A DNA stretch of 10,209 bases from Thalassiosira profunda (taxonomy: Eukaryota > Bacillariophyta > Thalassiosirophyceae > Thalassiosirales > Thalassiosiraceae): the NCBI GenBank assembly GCA_036939355.1, contig JALLAP010000818.1, positions 1 through 10,209 of the forward strand, given 5' to 3'. Position 1 is the first letter of the stretch; each line of letters opens with the position of its first letter. The position numbers and the translations under genes were made by a program. Shown in pieces: positions 7,900 through 10,209 of the stretch. The notes under the pieces were generated by a model. It was not told the origin of the DNA. It worked only from the letters and a program-made list of their open reading frames with translations, and made no database searches.

Positions 7900-8324
7900 A
7901 TTGACGCGACGCGGGCGGGTCCGAGTAGCGAGGACAAAGGGCAGCGCCAACTGAGCCGAGGGTGGCGAGCACGTCTTATGCCGAGCGAACGGAGCGAACG
8001 GGCGCGAAGGACCCTACCGACGGCAGAGCGGGCACGCGGCGGCTCTGACGGAAGCGAAGGGGACCGGTCCGGAAGCGAGGTTTAGGTGCAGTGCTAGAAA
8101 GTGACGTTCGTGGGGCGCGGGAGAGGGTCTTGGGTTAGCCGGCCGCATGCAGGATGCAGGAAGCTGGGGCCGACGCGACACGCGTCCGTCCACGGCCACT
8201 CGATTTGGTGTCAGATGTCCCTCCCTCCATCCCTCGTCCCGGCCTCCCGACGCGCGCACTGCATGCGCCGCGCTCCGCGCTCGCTGCATACCACCCCTAA
8301 TAACCGACCCCTGACCCCACCAGC
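7900..8324. promoter_or_regulatory. Divergent intergenic region between DUF2306-like gene and AFAP membrane-protein gene
   Basis: These 425 bp hold the promoters and leaders of two divergent genes. The left part contains the presequence relic (7951-8029) with a perfect 9-bp tandem duplication at 7983-8000. A CRE-like TGACGT lies at 8102-8107 and a tandem ATGCAGG pair at 8147-8160. The last 60 bp before the plus-strand ATG are pyrimidine-rich. The CRE-like site is noted because such elements regulate genes in diatoms, but a single 6-mer is weak evidence. Confidence 0.4.
7951..8029 (-). pseudogene. Degenerate copy of an AFAP plastid presequence, upstream of DUF2306-like gene
   Basis: On the minus strand this segment aligns with the presequence of the gene at 4347-5258. 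One frame reads LPSVGSFAPV, against LPSAVAFAPV in that gene. After a net 10-nt insertion (a 9-bp tandem duplication plus one base) the match moves into the reading frame of the downstream DUF2306-like gene: RHKTCSPPSA against RHEACSSTSA. No ATG precedes it in the first frame, and a TAG interrupts the second. It therefore looks like a decayed presequence copy, or a leader derived from one, rather than a working targeting signal. Confidence 0.6.
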
Positions 8325-9551
8325 ATGCATCTCTACACGCTGCTAGCACCGGTCTTCGGCCTCCTGGCGGTGGTCGGCCGCGCCGGGGCATTCGCTCCGC
8401 GGGGCGCCGCGCCCTCGGTATCCTCCCGCGCATCGACGTTCACGTGCACATCACACGCCCATCACATTCACCACCGAAGCCATTTGAGGCTGCATTTGTC
8501 GCGGGTGACGTTTGCAGACGATGTGGATATTAAGGGAAGCGAGGTGGCGCCCTTTGACCCTCTGGGCTGCAGCGACGGATGGGAAGTTATCTCTCCCATC
8601 AACAGATGCACCGACGACGGTGCATCCAACCTCAACTGCAAACCACAAATGTCACTTCCGGCCAAAGTGGCTGCGCCCGTGCTCGCCCTTTCCACCATGG
8701 TGGCCGACCCCAAACAGTCCTACGCGGCCGCCGTCAAACTCTCCGAGGGAGACTTCAACCCCGACTCCTTCCGACCGGTGTGCGCCACGTCCGACGGGTT
8801 CTACCGCTTCCTCCAGGGGTCCACCCGCGCCGTCGTGGGCGACGAGAACTTCTCCGAGTACGGCCCACTCATTGCCGGGGGGCTCCTGCGCATCCGGCTC
8901 GAGCTGTGCGTGGTCGAAAGCTTCTTCAACGAGGCCGTGGGGCCGTTCATCAAGGAGAACGGACTGAATTGGATCTTGCCGTTGCACGAGACGGTGGAGA
9001 CGTTCCTGGCCGGGACGATCTTCGCGTTGGCCACGACGTTCATATTGGTGGGATCGACGAAGCTCATTCAGATCATCGCGTTCTACGGGGATCTCGTCGT
9101 GGGCGGACCGTGCCGGCTGTTGGGCGGATTCTTCTTCGATCGAGCGCGGGGGGAGCCGGTGACGCTGGACGTGTCGTTCTTTGGCTTCTTCAAGACGAGG
9201 CTGGTGGGCCCGCCGGTTGATTTCAAGGAGGAGGAGATACGAAAAGCGGCAGGGGGCGGGGAACAGCTGCTGGATTTCGATAAGGTCAAGCCGGCAGAGA
9301 TTCCGTTGCTGGCAGTGAGTGGCGGGGTGAAACTTGTGGGAGAGGCATCGAAGGTGAGCATCCGAGCATGAGTTGCATTTTGACAGAAAGATGATGTGGC
9401 TTGTTCGATCTCATTTCTTTCTATTGATCAGATCTTTCGGGAGTTCATCGAGGCTCTGGATCTGTTCGTGGGGAGGTATCTCGTGCTCATTGCAAGTGGG
9501 TACATCATATTGAAGTTCGTTCACTTCAAGGTATTTCCTGATTTTCCGTAG
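8325..9551 (+). CDS. Plastid-targeted membrane protein of unknown function
   Basis: Two exons, 8325-9353 and 9432-9551, encode 382 residues. The ATG precedes a signal peptide (LYTLLAPVFGLLAVVGRAG) and AFAP at 22-25, then a Ser/Thr/His-rich transit-peptide-like stretch, so plastid import is expected. A second hydrophobic segment at 114-127, followed by QSYAAAV, might be a thylakoid-type signal, though this is uncertain. The conserved-looking core has FRPVCATSDGFYRFLQGSTR (149-168) and LLRIRLELCVVESFF (187-201). A long membrane segment at about 225-255 (TFLAGTIFALATTFILVGST inside it) is followed by Gly- and Phe-rich sequence. The second exon supplies an amphipathic helix and a final membrane span (YLVLIASGYIILKF), ending VFPDFP. 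Without splicing the frame stops at 9371 and this span is lost. A GT at 9531 could act as an alternative donor near the end. I do not recognise the family; it seems confined to algae of this kind. Confidence 0.85.
9354..9431 (+). other. Intron of the AFAP membrane-protein gene (78 nt)
   Basis: The donor is AAG|GTGAGC and the acceptor ATTGATCAG|ATC, both phase 0. A TGA stop (9369-9371) lies 15 nt into the intron in frame. Splicing joins GEASK to IFREFIEALD, whose continuation is a clean transmembrane helix, which supports the junction. Confidence 0.85.
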
Positions 9552-9868
9552 CGCAGTGAGACTGTGATATGCAATGTGGAAAGAGGAATGCTACCATAGC
9601 TAAGGAGACTGTGATCACAATGAACGAGGGAACAAATAATGGAGTCCGCAGGAGGTCAAAGAGTCTTGAAAGGATGAGCGTCCTCGAGCTAAGAGACCGG
9701 CACTGGCGAGGATCTAGCCCCCTTTGATCAATGGCAACTAACACTGCACGTCTAAATGCATTCAATCGCTTTGCACCGACAACTCTCTCACCAAAGCCTG
9801 AGACTTTCCAGCCTGATAGGTCAGTATGTAGTTGCTCTGTGCTCTCGAGCGCTGCGCTACTCTCTACA

Positions 9869-9892
9869 ATAGGTACGTACGAGTGTACCTAT
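9869..9892. repeat. Perfect inverted repeat with 8-nt loop
   Basis: ATAGGTAC (9869-9876) is the exact reverse complement of GTACCTAT (9885-9892), with the loop GTACGAGT. It could fold as a hairpin in RNA or bind a dimeric protein. It lies about 270 bp before the right-edge start codon. Confidence 0.5.
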
Positions 9893-10083
9893 CTGGATCT
9901 TGTCAAACTTTTTCGCGTCACGTGCATGCGCAATGCCAAGCAAAGCCCAGAAAGCGGGCACACCACAACACAGCGTGGGTTTGTTCGGAGTTGCAAGCTC
10001 CTCGACGCTCAGGCGGAGGGCTATTGCGCCGGGTAGTTGAATCAGGGTCGGTTGTTGGCGCGGCGCACAAGATCGCGTGAAAT

Positions 10084-10121
10084 AGGGCGAAGGTGCACGT
10101 GAAGGGCGAAGGTGAAGGTGC
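10084..10121. repeat. Two imperfect 19-bp tandem units with a CACGTG box
   Basis: Both units begin AGGGCGAAGGTG (10084-10095 and 10103-10114) and then diverge. The first unit contains a CACGTG palindrome at 10096-10101, a core for bHLH or bZIP factors. They lie 40-80 bp before the next start codon, so they are in its leader or core promoter. Confidence 0.45.
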
Positions 10122-10160
10122 AAGCACGCAAACACTCGAAGACAGACCCACCTAGCCACC

Positions 10161-10209
10161 ATGGACGCCGGGGGCACCTACCAGCGGTACGACTCCCCGG
10201 AGAACAAGG
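10161..10209 (+). CDS. 5' end of an unidentified gene (16 codons)
   Basis: An ATG in a strong context (AGCCACCATGG) opens a frame reading MDAGGTYQRYDSPENK up to the window edge. Context matches that of the SNF2 start codon. Too little is present to name the product; no signal peptide is evident in the visible residues. Confidence 0.55.
   Translation, partial: MDAGGTYQRYDSPENK

Larger units (their letters stand above)
9552..10160. promoter_or_regulatory. Gene-free region upstream of right-edge gene
   Basis: About 600 bp have no convincing gene. A plus-strand frame with an ATG at 9731 runs 101 codons, but its composition is not protein-like and it resembles nothing I recognise. Sites seen are an imperfect direct repeat (GAGACTGTGAT at 9558-9568 and 9605-9615), a hairpin at 9869-9892, CACGTG boxes at 9919-9924 and 10096-10101, and a 19-bp tandem repeat at 10084-10121. 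The right part is probably the promoter and leader of the gene beginning at 10161. Confidence 0.4.

Noticed and set aside
8014..8433. A 139-codon minus-strand frame across the divergent region
   Set aside because: Arg/Pro-rich composition, overlap with the opposite-strand presequence of the gene at 8325, and no recognisable domain; part of it overlaps the presequence relic in a third frame.
9531..9650. An extra intron from GTATTT at 9531 to CCGCAG near 9650, giving an EVKES ending
   Set aside because: Reading straight on to VFPDFP and the stop at 9549-9551 is simpler, and the alternative adds only five residues; kept as a possible minor splice form.
9731..10036. A 101-codon plus-strand frame beginning with ATG
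   Set aside because: Its composition is unlike the neighbouring genes, it has no domain, signal or membrane segment, and it sits in probable promoter sequence. It could be a lineage-specific peptide, but nothing supports that.
1..10209. tRNA, rRNA, transposon, CRISPR or viral insertion
   Set aside because: No tRNA B-box in a foldable context, no terminal repeats with transposase or reverse-transcriptase motifs, and no spaced repeat array were seen on reading both strands.

Overview
This is eukaryotic nuclear DNA, most likely from a diatom or a close ochrophyte alga. Two predicted proteins begin with a signal peptide that ends in an AFAP motif, the mark of the bipartite plastid-targeting presequence in algae with secondary red plastids. 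Genes carry few, short GT-AG introns (77, 84 and 78 nt), lie about 1.5 kb apart, and one family (RNI-type leucine-rich repeat proteins opening with a DWIGMG block) resembles expanded families of centric diatoms. The genus cannot be fixed from the sequence alone.

Layout, left to right: (1) a 5'-partial LRR gene on the minus strand running off the left edge; (2) a divergent intergenic region of about 245 bp; (3) a three-exon gene on the plus strand for a 1147-residue ISWI-like SNF2 ATPase with a C-terminal PHD-type zinc finger; (4) converging on it, a minus-strand gene for a 303-residue AFAP-presequence protein whose C-terminal half looks like part of a methyltransferase fold; (5) a 399 bp divergent region; (6) a plus-strand LRR gene, paralogous to the fragment at position 1; (7) converging with only 94 bp between stop codons, a minus-strand DUF2306-like membrane protein; (8) a 425 bp divergent region containing a relic that matches the AFAP presequence of gene 4; (9) a plus-strand, two-exon gene for a 382-residue plastid-targeted membrane protein of unknown function; (10) about 600 bp with no convincing gene; (11) the first 16 codons of a further plus-strand gene at the right edge.

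The first six genes alternate strands, so each junction is divergent or convergent. Shared bidirectional promoters and overlapping 3' ends are therefore likely. The genes do not form an evident pathway: one is nuclear/chromatin, two are plastid-targeted, two are LRR paralogues and one is a membrane protein. I found no RNA gene, transposon or CRISPR array. The points most worth a second look are the 30/30 bp identity between the two LRR genes, the AUG-less start of the left LRR gene, the degenerate presequence copy upstream of the DUF2306 gene, and the twice-occurring motif and PHD finger in the SNF2 protein.
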